Positions 10,001 through 17,730 of a stretch of DNA of 64,000 bases are shown piece by piece. The translations under genes were made by a program, and so were the position numbers. The notes beneath the pieces are model-generated. The model ran no database searches. It was not told the origin of the DNA and saw only the letters and a program-made list of their open reading frames with translations. Position 1 is the first letter of the stretch. Each line of letters starts with the position of its first letter. The stretch comes from Mesorhizobium sp. M1C.F.Ca.ET.210.01.1.1 (lineage in GTDB: Bacteria > Pseudomonadota > Alphaproteobacteria > Rhizobiales > Rhizobiaceae), in NCBI RefSeq assembly GCF_004791585.1, contig NZ_SRUU01000030.1, forward strand, positions 1-64,000, written 5' to 3'.

Positions 10001-12316
10001 AACGTCGATGGTCAACAGGAACGGCACTTTATATTGGCCGCGCATGGCGAGCGTGACCGCGCTTGGTTCTACCGCAAGCACGCCCTTGAATGACAGACCG
10101 GCCGCTGCGTCCGAGAATTCCTCGGTCATCATCACCCGCGGCGACAGCACACGTCCCTGGAGGCTGGCGCGGAGCGCGAAGTCCGGCACGCCGATGACCA
10201 CGACCCCTTTGGCGCTGAAAGTGAAGCCGAGATCGGGCGCCGTGCCGACGACGGCGCCAAGCCCAAAGATGCTGTTGCCTGGCAGGCAGGTGTACAAGCT
10301 GGTCTTGAGTGGATTCTGCCCCAGATAGAAGTCGATCGGGTCGGCATTGGGCGCGGGTGACGGGAAACCGGAGTTGACGCCGAAGATGCCGCCCAGCCCG
10401 TAGAGCCCCAATCCACTGTTGGCGAGCGGGATCGGACCGGGCAGGTCCACCCCGAGCGCGAACAGCAGTTCGTTGATGCCTTCGCCGCAATCCACATATG
10501 TGACGCTGGCAAAGGCCGCGACGTTGAGCGGAACGATCTTGGCCGCGAGCGCGAGGTCCAGTTGGCCGGCGCCGAGAGATGCTTTCCCGCTCGCTTCGAA
10601 CAAACCCGGCATGACCATCGACGCGTCGAGCCCCCGCAATTCGGGGTCGAGCGGACCGTTCGCACCGAGAGTGACGCGCACGGTGGCGCCACTAACCTTC
10701 ACCGGGCCGAGTTCGAGCGCGAAGCGCAGGTCGACCTCGAACCATTGTGAGCCGCGACCGGAGCGGCTGCCCAGAACGTCGAAAAGGTCCTTGAGCGTGC
10801 CCGGCGACTGGACCTGCCAGCCGCCGGGGTCCTCGACGTCGACGTCTGCTTCGCCAAAAGACAGATGGAAGCGCTCGAGGCCGGTCTGGACGAAGTCGAC
10901 CAGGAGGCGAACGTTGCGATAGCGAAGACGCATCGGCACTCGAGGCTTCATACCGATGCTCATGAAACCCAGGTCAATGGTCTTGACCATTACGTCGACG
11001 CTATAGTCGACGCGCAGCGTCAGCTTGGTTCCGGCGGAGCCAAGGCCCGCATCGATCTCGACCGCATGAACGACGACGTTGCCGTCATCGAGGAAGGCGC
11101 TGAGACCAGCGGCCGCCACGAGCAGCGCGTGGAGGGTAGCCCCGAAACCATCATATTTGGGCTGGCTCGCCGATGGCGGGTTCGCATCCGCGATGAAGGC
11201 TGTCGCGAGTGCTGCGGCAGTAACAACGACCTTGCCGGCGGCGGACGAGCCCTTGACCGAGAGCAGCCCCTGGTCTCCGCCCGCTTCGACGACGAGACCG
11301 AGATCAAAATCGGACGTGCCGGGCTTGCGCGCGAAGCGGGCCGTGACACGCAGCGGCCGGCCGCCAAGCAGTTCGATGTTGCCGACGCCTGATGGATCGG
11401 CGGCGGTGTCCAGATTCCAGCTTGTGCGGATTTCGACCATCGCCGGCAAGGCCGAGGCCAGGGAGGTTGCGCCCGGGTCGTCCCACACAATGGTCGCGTC
11501 GAAAGCAGGCCTGGGACCATTCTCAGCAACATGTGCTTCTGTTCGCCCATAGAGGCCGTTCGGCATGCCCAGATCGAGTTCCACCGGGATGGGGCCGGCG
11601 CCGACAAGCGGCGTATCAGGGGGAAGGAAAAGCTCGGCATTGCGAATGGCGACGCCTTGCCAGGCAGAGGTCGCTGACGGCGCTGGGCCGCCGACGCCGC
11701 CGGTGACAGGCGCTGGAGCATTCTGAGAGGAGGAGTCGACTGTCAGGCCACCGGCCAGATGCAGGCCGAAGCCTTGCGCGCCGAGGAAGAAGGCTGCTGG
11801 GTTCGTTCCGACACTGAGGACCCCGGACTCCGCAGCATCCAGGGCGACGATCCCCTGCCGCGCCGGTTGGCCGATGCTTCCTTCGATCCTGATCGCGAGC
11901 GGGTCGGCGCCGTTGAGTGTCAGCTTCACCCTGCCGCCTGCCGTTGGGTCGGCCACCAGCATGCGCCCGTCAGGTTGGACTTTGGCTGGAGCGCATCCCG
12001 CAGGGAGCTTGAGAAGACCGTCGGCTGGTTTCAGGTCCAACTGAAATCCAATTGGATTTGCCGCAGGGCCTAGGACACGCATGTCGAAGGAGATCTCAGG
12101 TCCGAGAGGGTCAATGTCGAGACTGGCGAAACCGCCGGCCGAGTCGTTGGCGGAGGCTTTGACGTTACCCGAGATCGGAGCTGCTTGCGGTCCGGCAGGC
12201 GGCGCCAAATCCGTCGACAGGTGATTCAGGATCTCGCGGACTTCGGAAGGGAATACGATCTGCTCCAGAGTGCCTGGGATCAGCGACTTGAGGAAGTCAA
12301 ACATCGCAACGGCCAT
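7061..12316 (-). CDS. Giant beta-rich protein, 1751 aa, function unknown
   Basis: A 1751-residue protein starting MAVAMFDFLKSLIPGTLEQIV, with no Sec signal peptide. Residues 1 to about 1000 are strings of short alternating strands rich in Gly, Leu, Val and Asp (SGSLHLGPVSIGASADISFL; GLYGLGGIFGVNSGFP). This suggests a long repetitive beta structure and recalls DUF6603-type giant proteins. The second part is more globular, with SYTYTLTSLALTEINPHTG, a helical Ala/Lys linker, YWFRTADMSG and HWFLDDPVGVQLEVN. Such FRTA and DDP-type segments recur in large uncharacterised proteins. No protease, nuclease or toxin motif was seen. It is preceded by a 185-base gap from the coiled-coil gene and coupled to the 1027-aa gene. 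Confidence 0.7.
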   Translation of the reverse strand: MAVAMFDFLKSLIPGTLEQIVFPSEVREILNHLSTDLAPPAGPQAAPISGNVKASANDSAGGFASLDIDPLGPEISFDMRVLGPAANPIGFQLDLKPADGLLKLPAGCAPAKVQPDGRMLVADPTAGGRVKLTLNGADPLAIRIEGSIGQPARQGIVALDAAESGVLSVGTNPAAFFLGAQGFGLHLAGGLTVDSSSQNAPAPVTGGVGGPAPSATSAWQGVAIRNAELFLPPDTPLVGAGPIPVELDLGMPNGLYGRTEAHVAENGPRPAFDATIVWDDPGATSLASALPAMVEIRTSWNLDTAADPSGVGNIELLGGRPLRVTARFARKPGTSDFDLGLVVEAGGDQGLLSVKGSSAAGKVVVTAAALATAFIADANPPSASQPKYDGFGATLHALLVAAAGLSAFLDDGNVVVHAVEIDAGLGSAGTKLTLRVDYSVDVMVKTIDLGFMSIGMKPRVPMRLRYRNVRLLVDFVQTGLERFHLSFGEADVDVEDPGGWQVQSPGTLKDLFDVLGSRSGRGSQWFEVDLRFALELGPVKVSGATVRVTLGANGPLDPELRGLDASMVMPGLFEASGKASLGAGQLDLALAAKIVPLNVAAFASVTYVDCGEGINELLFALGVDLPGPIPLANSGLGLYGLGGIFGVNSGFPSPAPNADPIDFYLGQNPLKTSLYTCLPGNSIFGLGAVVGTAPDLGFTFSAKGVVVIGVPDFALRASLQGRVLSPRVMMTEEFSDAAAGLSFKGVLAVEPSAVTLAMRGQYKVPFLLTIDVPFGARFPKSGRNWFVRLGSDGQQGRGPGPIQANILPGILPINAWAFFMMEGDGIPSLGGVSGLSPTGFALGFGAGFTAVYGIPLIHLDVSASVILALGTRPLLLGGLGHLSGSLHLGPVSIGASADISFLIAPDLGDNWVKFEVCGEVDLFFFSLEGCVTIELGEKGSMVPDPQDWPLESIALADHRYTKLADAVRSPTRPPIAELPTVWPDVIPILQFTNGPANGLQAGPFKDKLSWNAAAVGAGVVGNDRLSYTYTLTSLALTEINPHTGAETVVAGPLEAAWQQAKAGALGEPGARELALLTWESHLWTRKLVDGAANDPNDPIPAIPNRCHDRYFAKPGWALGGLGNRHAPGDSWQLPTEPQPGPFASVFSVAVATEWWGVQIDVLTTPMIPLGFPLRLPAPFVFRMPIEGMGRSFDGALDLLHVVDLPLDRRPDEIARGIGEVPVHVMLSFSEPLRDIQLALHLPLWPPGMADRLRVTLFGPNGTILVPMVGEDRPGIGDSVVRGYEQAGGPFTALQLEYHAALAPQVLGVCGVTESEAQAADAATKATNTVADDVAKKATAVKPRAMLKPDRIYRIDAGFNGKGQREGTAGNDVPHDESYWFRTADMSGPAPSKGKQYLQRVPAAEAVQHYKEFVFAPAVHQRKDRFDPVYLERYILSWMPQDKSRHWFLDDPVGVQLEVNHVPDLAAAYDHDTVVRVHRTDPTKGRPDPFEVQDFGKSNIWQAAVSLLHPESDLRLHAASIVAGACPYPSPGATLGGRPKLQPLSDYELSLAFPFLDSANSGLTGGTTIRGGVFGTSRYATPNDLLADLGFGTGTLAGDIEVKRFAAGAGDVTADGAVQRALGALGLGRLAPVREARSIALWTKVGPAWALHGVLLEAPEPIHRPDALGLANFGGRIKVNAMRCGGNAFEAVLRSSSGDRLLFLTGNPFAPAASLNLAVTMQSIPLESTTAAADGVFACPISASPAFAEDLT

Positions 12317-12501
12317 GGCATCCGCCTTTCTGACCTATTTGAATTCCAAGCTTCGGCTCTGCCGAGCGTTCTTGGGAAATTCACCGGCGTGGAGACGCCG
12401 ATGCACCTTGTCGCGAAAGCAACAAATCAATGGGTCAAGGCCAATGGCCCGCCCACTTTGATCCTGTCGGGGGCGCCAGCTGGCGCAGGACCATCGTCGA
12501 C

Positions 12502-12774
12502 CTACTGTGCCCGCTGCTTAAGGGTATCAAGTTCCTGACGCAGCCGGCCCACCTCCTGCTTCAAGGCTTCCGCCTCCTCCTGCCGGCCGCTGTCCTCAAG
12601 GCACTTGCTGAGGAAGCCAAGCGCCACGAGCACTGCCGCCCAAGAGAGCCACATCCTCAACGCCAGCGCCGGCTCGAGGGGCGGAGCAACGGCTCCAAAA
12701 GCGACGCCCGGCGTGGACACAACAGCGTTTCCCAAAGCGACGATGACGCTGACTTTCTGAATTTCACAAGCCAT
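12502..12774 (-). CDS. Small membrane protein with C-terminal coiled coil (90 aa)
   Basis: A 90-residue protein. A moderately hydrophobic N-terminal stretch (about residues 8-30) is followed by a clear membrane helix (about 37-57, WLSWAAVLVALGFLSKCL). A heptad-like charged helix, EEAEALKQEVGRLRQELDTL, fills the last 30 residues. GGGGGA lies about 6 bases before the ATG. It sits second in the minus-strand cluster, 42 bases after the peptidoglycan-binding protein gene. A membrane anchor or oligomerisation adaptor for the large partners is a reasonable inference; no family was recognised. Confidence 0.65.
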   Translation of the reverse strand: MACEIQKVSVIVALGNAVVSTPGVAFGAVAPPLEPALALRMWLSWAAVLVALGFLSKCLEDSGRQEEAEALKQEVGRLRQELDTLKQRAQ

Positions 12775-12816
12775 CTTGCTTCCCCCGGACTCGAACGTCC
12801 CTTGGTGTATCGCCTG

Positions 12817-13161
12817 TCAGTTGTTGCCGGTATCGACGCCGAGGTCGGCGAGGTAGGCGTCGGCACTTTCATCCGAGGCGTGGCTCGCAGCCAAGGTCAG
12901 TCCCGGCAGGTCGGAGATGTCGATCGAGCGCTCCTCACTGGCCTCCGGGCCCTCGAGCACGGACCATGTGGCTTCATCGACAATACCGCTGGCGACCAAG
13001 CCAACCGCCTCCTGGAACAACATGACCGCATCCACGGTCGATTGCCCGAAAGAGCCATCCGCCACTTCGGAAAAACAGCCCACGGCAATCAGATCCTCCT
13101 GAAGCCTCGTGACTTCGGACCCGGCGTCACCGAACTGGATTGTCGGTTGATCAAAAGGCAT
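12817..13161 (-). CDS. Peptidoglycan-binding (PG_binding_1) domain protein
   Basis: A 114-residue protein. Residues about 7-72 (IQFGDAGSEVTRLQEDL, ADGSFGQSTVDAVMLFQEAV, GIVDEATWSVL) match the three-helix PG_binding_1 fold found in wall hydrolases, spore-cortex enzymes and some phage and injection-system proteins. The remaining 40 residues are acidic (DLPGLTLAASHASDESADAYLADLG). No signal peptide. I chose the ATG at 13161 because a GGAGGGG motif precedes it by 6-7 bases; a longer upstream reading has no such site. It is the first gene of the five-gene cluster, so the promoter should lie in 13162-13414. Confidence 0.78.
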   Translation of the reverse strand: MPFDQPTIQFGDAGSEVTRLQEDLIAVGCFSEVADGSFGQSTVDAVMLFQEAVGLVASGIVDEATWSVLEGPEASEERSIDISDLPGLTLAASHASDESADAYLADLGVDTGNN

Positions 13162-13414
13162 GTCTAACCCCTCCGCACTTCGCACTCGGAATGGCACAGG
13201 CGGACGCACGGAAGTAAACCAGCTAACAAGTCTGGCTATGTTGCCCAAGGAATGGGCATGCGTCTCGAATATTTAAGATTTTAGCTTTTGGCCGCCCCGA
13301 TATTTCAATCTGAGACTTGATTAGATTAACAAGATCGTATCATATATTGCGGAAGGTGCCTACATAATTCTTTCTGTTTTCAGATCTCTTCTCCCCCGAA
13401 ATTGGAGCTAGAGC
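13162..13414. promoter_or_regulatory. Divergent, AT-rich promoter region
   Basis: About 250 bases separate the minus-strand cluster from the plus-strand 131-aa gene. Bases 13261-13390 are clearly more AT-rich than the genes on either side. A TTGATT at 13317-13322 with TCATAT 17 bases later is a possible plus-strand promoter, but the match is weak. The region most likely drives both directions. Confidence 0.4.
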
Positions 13415-13810
13415 ATGGCTGCTGTCGTCTTCGCGAACCCGGACAATCCAATTACCCCTGACAAGGCGATCGTTCACGACAACGAGGCTTTTCGCGTTCA
13501 GTGGTCGGCCTTCAACGCCGGAGACGCCGATCTAATGGCGTTCATCGATCGTTTGGTCATCACCAGCATTCCGGAGGGTTGTCCGGGCTCGGACGATGTC
13601 GAGCATGAGGTCGTGTTTGATAGCGACACAGACGGCGATGCGGCGGACTACACCGAAGAGGAGCTGTTGGCAGGTCAGACTGGTTCGCTAATGGAGCCAT
13701 CTGTCGGACCTTTCCCGGCCGGCAGCTATCGGCTGACAGTGACCCTAGCATCCGATATCGCGCAAGGCGACACTACCTTTAGGTGTATCGAGATAGTGCC
13801 GGCGATCTAG
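13415..13810 (+). CDS. Small acidic beta-sandwich protein (CARDB-like), 131 aa
   Basis: A 131-residue acidic protein. The pattern fits one Ig/CARDB-like beta-sandwich: AFRVQWSAFNAGDADLMAFIDRLVI, a long acidic loop, then SVGPFPAGSYRLTVTLASDI and FRCIEIVPAI. There is no signal peptide. GGAG lies about 8 bases before the ATG. It is transcribed divergently from the five-gene cluster and may belong to the same system, since its fold type (binding or adhesion module) suits the fibronectin-like modules there. That link is inference from position only. Confidence 0.6.
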   Translation: MAAVVFANPDNPITPDKAIVHDNEAFRVQWSAFNAGDADLMAFIDRLVITSIPEGCPGSDDVEHEVVFDSDTDGDAADYTEEELLAGQTGSLMEPSVGPFPAGSYRLTVTLASDIAQGDTTFRCIEIVPAI

Positions 13811-14019
13811 TGTTGTGACGCTTACGCTTGTTCGCGCGGAGACCGCGGCCGCCAAATGGTGGACCGAGTTCGGTCTCCATAGTTCTCGGCCAGACAGCTG
13901 ATCGTCAAGGCCGCGGATGAGATCAGCCGCATCGGGGAATGAGCCAATCAAAATTCTCATTGCCCTTGGGCAACAGCCTGTCTGGTTAGCAACCCAAACG
14001 CGCGCGCAATGGAGGGAAT

Positions 14020-16089
14020 ATGAGTGTGCTTGGATGCAAGATTGCTGGCGCTGCTTTGCTGCGCGCGCTCTGGGTAGGGACGCTGCTCGTATGCCATGCG
14101 GCCGCACAAGGGTCCTCGACGTTCACAAGTCCGATCGACATCACCGGCGGCCGGATCACAATTGAGGCCGTTGCCCCAGATAAGGACACAGGTGTTGTCG
14201 GCGCGGTACAGTCTCCCCTCGTACAGGGCATGGCGGCGCTCGCGAGAACGCCGATCAACTCGCTGTTCGACGGGCGATGGAACGGCACGCCGGATCAGCA
14301 GGCGGCGGGTGCCTCGCCGCGCCAGACTTCGTGCGACGGCCCCGGCGGGATCAAGGAGACAATCGAGGCCAAGGCCGCCAAAATGGGCCACACCGCTTTC
14401 GAGATCACCTGTAATTTCGCGACGGCTGGGTCAGTGTTTGTCAGCAAAGCTGCCGAAGGGCTGTATGTGAGTTACCAGCTGTTCAACAACAAGGGCAGCT
14501 TCAAGGTCAGAAACGACGTCGCCGACGCGCGATTCTCTCTAACCTTTGCGCTCGAACTCACGACGCTGATCCACACCGGCAACACGATCTGCAGCCTCCG
14601 CGCTGACGCGCCGGTAGTGTTGCTGCACGGAGTGCAGATCGAACCCGAGAACGCGGCGGCGAGCATCCACGACTTCCTCAATCCGTCGGACCTCACGAAG
14701 ATGGAGCTAGATGCCCAGGCCAAGGAACGAACGACCTCGATTTCGGTGAACGACGTCTTCCAGCAGCTCCAGGATGCCTGCAACCGGGGCGACATCGTCT
14801 CCAGGGTCATCGCCAAGTTCGCCCAGCTCGAAACCGATATCAGCCTCCCCCAAGGGGTGACCTTCCGGGCGGTTCATCCCGGCATCGCGGCGCCTCGCTT
14901 CCAGAACGTCAGCCTGCCATTCGGCCAGTTCACCTGTGTTGCCGGCTACGTATGGCGCAACGCCTATGAGGGCGATGTCGTGTGTGTGACCCCGCAGCGG
15001 GCCTCGCAGGTTCAAGACGAGAACGGTCTCGCCAAATCACGGCGCGACCCCAATGGCGGGCTCTACGGCGAAGCGACATGCCTCGCCGGATTTGTCTGGC
15101 GGGTGGCCCGATCCGATGACCTCGTTTGCGTGCCGCCCGCCAGCCGCGACCTTATTGCCCAGGAGAATGCCGATGCGGCCTCGAAATGGGTGACGGGCAG
15201 CACAGTGCCGAGCCTGACGCGTCCCTCGATCTCGGCTCCGCCGGTTGTGGCGGCAGGGGCGAACTTCAATGTCAGCGGCCAGTTCTTTCCACCAGTTGCT
15301 GACCCGACCCGGCTGAAGCTTTCATTCAGTCGAGATACGACCTCCGCCTGCATCGGCGGCAGCTCGCAATTGGAGGTCACCAAGGCCGGTCAGGTCGCGG
15401 CGCCCGCAACCTTAAAACCCTCTAGCAACATGAGCAGTTGTTCCTACAGCTACGACGTTGTCGGTCTGACCCCGTCGACGGCCTATAGTTTCCGGCTGCG
15501 CGACTGCGACTACGTCACCTGCAGCCCGTGGAGCGCGCCCTTCGCTACGACGACCCTCGGTCCGAATAATGGCCCCGGGCCGGTCGCGATCGTCCTCGAC
15601 ACCGGGGCAACGCTCGGCACCGTGGCCGTCGATGCGGCGGGAGGGTTCCTGACGTCAGTCCGGTTGCCAGCCGAGACGGCGCCGGGCGTGCATAGGCTGA
15701 CGGCATCGACGGGGGGACGCGGCGACACGATCGAGCTGCGGGTCACGCCGGCGGGCGGCGAGACCGCCACGCTTATGGTGACGATTGCCTTTTTTGGCGA
15801 TGTCGGCTGCCCGATGCGCGAGCTCGACCCGCCCAAGATCGCCGCGGACTACACCTTTCCACTATTTGGCTCCGGCTTTAGCCCTGGCAAGGTCAGGATC
15901 TATCTCGACAGCAGCAACGGCGGATTGAACCTGGGCAGCGCGACAGTGGGCGCCGACGGCACCTTCTGCAGCGAGTTCAGGGCCATCCCAATGGACAAAT
16001 TGGGCCAGCGCAACTTGGTCGCCGTCCAAGGTGGCACGGAACGCTCCGTCCTGCCCGTCGAGGTAGTCTACGTCCCATCGGTGCACTGA
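14020..16089 (+). CDS. Secreted modular repeat protein, 689 aa
   Basis: A 689-residue exported protein. Residues 1 to about 29 form a signal peptide (LLRALWVGTLLVCHAAAQG). The next 270 residues are an unassigned domain with three cysteines (RQTSCDG, FEITCNF, NTICSL). At about 302-342 and 350-391 there are two copies of a cysteine repeat, CVAGYVWR...D.VCVTP and CLAGFVWR...D.VCVPP, each followed by a basic/ENG helix. A fibronectin-III domain (about 400-510; LTPSTAYSFRLRDCD) and two Ig/IPT-like modules follow, including PLFGSGFSPGKVRIYLDSS. GGAGGGAAT precedes the ATG. It lies just after the 131-aa gene and may be its surface partner. Function unknown; adhesion or binding fits the domain types. 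Confidence 0.72.
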   Translation: MSVLGCKIAGAALLRALWVGTLLVCHAAAQGSSTFTSPIDITGGRITIEAVAPDKDTGVVGAVQSPLVQGMAALARTPINSLFDGRWNGTPDQQAAGASPRQTSCDGPGGIKETIEAKAAKMGHTAFEITCNFATAGSVFVSKAAEGLYVSYQLFNNKGSFKVRNDVADARFSLTFALELTTLIHTGNTICSLRADAPVVLLHGVQIEPENAAASIHDFLNPSDLTKMELDAQAKERTTSISVNDVFQQLQDACNRGDIVSRVIAKFAQLETDISLPQGVTFRAVHPGIAAPRFQNVSLPFGQFTCVAGYVWRNAYEGDVVCVTPQRASQVQDENGLAKSRRDPNGGLYGEATCLAGFVWRVARSDDLVCVPPASRDLIAQENADAASKWVTGSTVPSLTRPSISAPPVVAAGANFNVSGQFFPPVADPTRLKLSFSRDTTSACIGGSSQLEVTKAGQVAAPATLKPSSNMSSCSYSYDVVGLTPSTAYSFRLRDCDYVTCSPWSAPFATTTLGPNNGPGPVAIVLDTGATLGTVAVDAAGGFLTSVRLPAETAPGVHRLTASTGGRGDTIELRVTPAGGETATLMVTIAFFGDVGCPMRELDPPKIAADYTFPLFGSGFSPGKVRIYLDSSNGGLNLGSATVGADGTFCSEFRAIPMDKLGQRNLVAVQGGTERSVLPVEVVYVPSVH

Positions 16090-16159
16090 GAGAGCGCAGC
16101 CTCGGCACGATCGCCACGGCTCGCGGGCTTCTCGGCCTACAATGCAGGTCCCGCCCGTT

Positions 16160-17094
16160 ACGCGCCGCGGCTGCATCTGGTCGGCCACGAGGCGACCGGA
16201 TGGTCAGCCTGGCTGCATCGCGAGCTCGATGCCGCGGCATGCCGATGGTGCTCCTGGAGACGCATCATTCGGCCCGCATGCTGGAGGCGCAGCGCAACAA
16301 GACCGACCGCAACGACGCCCGCGGCCTGGCGCATCTGGTGCGCTCCGGCTGGTTCAAGCCGGTGCACGCCAAGAGCGACGCGGCCATCCGGATGAAGCTG
16401 ATGCTGGCGCATCGGCGCACGCTCAAGCGCAAGCTGATGGACATCGAGACCGAGGTCCGGCACTCGCTCAAGATGTTCGGGCTGATGGCCGGCCGGCGCG
16501 TCCAGCGCGCCTCCTTTGTCGCCCGCATCCGCGAGCTGATCGCCGGCGATCGGCTGCTCGAGACGGCCACCGAAAGCATGCTGAGGTGCTGGCAGGTGCT
16601 GTGGGACGAGTATCGCAAGCTGCACAAGCTGATTGTCCAGCTTGTCGGCCGGGAGGAGCTATGCCGGCGCTGGTGCGAGGTTCCCGGCGTCGGTCCGGTG
16701 GCGGCGATGACCTTCCTCGCCGCCTTCGACGATCCGCATCGCTTCGCCAGGTCGAAGACGCTCGGCGCGCATTTTGGCCTGACGCCGAGACGCGAGCAGT
16801 CGGGCACCTCGATCGACCGCGCCGGCCACATCTCGCGGCGCGGCGACGGCGGGTCCGCACCGCGCTCTAGGAAGCGCCGAGCGCGATGAACACCCGCTCG
16901 AGGACGCACAGCACGCTTCAAGCCTGGGCCTGCGGCTGGCGGCCAAACGCGGCCACAAGCGCGCCGTTGTCGCCGTGGCGCGCAAGCTGGCGACGATCAT
17001 GCACCGCATGTGGATCGACGGCTCCAGCTTCCGCTTCTCGGACGGCCAGGCGGCGTCTGGCGGCCGGGCGCTGAGCGCGGTGGCGGCAGCATGA
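16160..17094 (+). pseudogene. IS110-family transposase, decayed
   Basis: The main frame (from about 16200) has the IS110/IS1111 hallmarks: KTDRNDARGLAHLVRSGWF of the DEDD N-terminal domain, then the Transposase_20 domain with CEVPGVGPVAAMTFLAAFDD and TLGAHFGLTPRREQSG. The first catalytic Asp segment is missing, so the 5' end is truncated. Near 16850 a lost G shifts the frame, an amber codon follows at 16868-16870, and at least one more shift occurs before the C-terminal block GHKRAVVAVARKLATIMHRMW, which ends at the TGA at 17092-17094. It is certainly inactive. It marks the right side of the giant-protein region. Confidence 0.85.
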
Positions 17095-17730
17095 GCGCAG
17101 CCTGTGAGGCAAACGACCGACGGTTTTACGGCCCGGCGCCGACACGAGCTCCGCCACCGCGGCGGGGAAGACAGGTGGATCGAAGCGGATGCAGCGATCA
17201 CGATATCTTGCCGGCGACAACACCCTGGAAGGGGTGGCGATCGCGCGTGATTGGATGTGTGGCCCTGCCAATCCGACGCAGATCTGTGCGCCCGCCGGCG
17301 TCGCGGGAGCGAGCACGAACGACGGCACGGACCACCCGGCTTTCCTGATCGCACGGCGGCGTGGCGTGGCGCGCTCCGGTGTAGTATTATCGAAGTATAG
17401 AGACGGATACCGACTGTGGCGACGAAGATCAGGAACAGTCGCCCAATTGTGACGGCAAGATAAAGCGAGCCCGCGCTCGCGCCTCGCTATTCTCGGCAAG
17501 GTGTTGTCTGCACATTGTTTTCGCCTGCGAAAACGAGGCGCTTTTGGAATTCTGAGATGTGTAAGATGGGGCGGTCGCGTCGCTAGCGCCTTGGTAATGC
17601 TCGCAAGTCCGTAACGCCGCCGCAACGTGCGATCCGCCGTCTCTACGCAGCAGCCTGTCTTTGCGCGCTGGAGCGCGACGGGTGCTTGAAACGTCTTGCA
17701 GAGCCCAAATTCGCTGCCGATCCTGCCGCC
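17095..17730. other. Intergenic stretch between IS110 remnant and relaxase
   Basis: About 635 bases without a convincing gene. A plus-strand frame at 17189-17452 has no recognisable domain and no good ribosome binding site. Part of the stretch may be the non-coding end of the IS110 element. No terminal inverted repeat is visible, as expected for the IS110 family. Confidence 0.35.
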
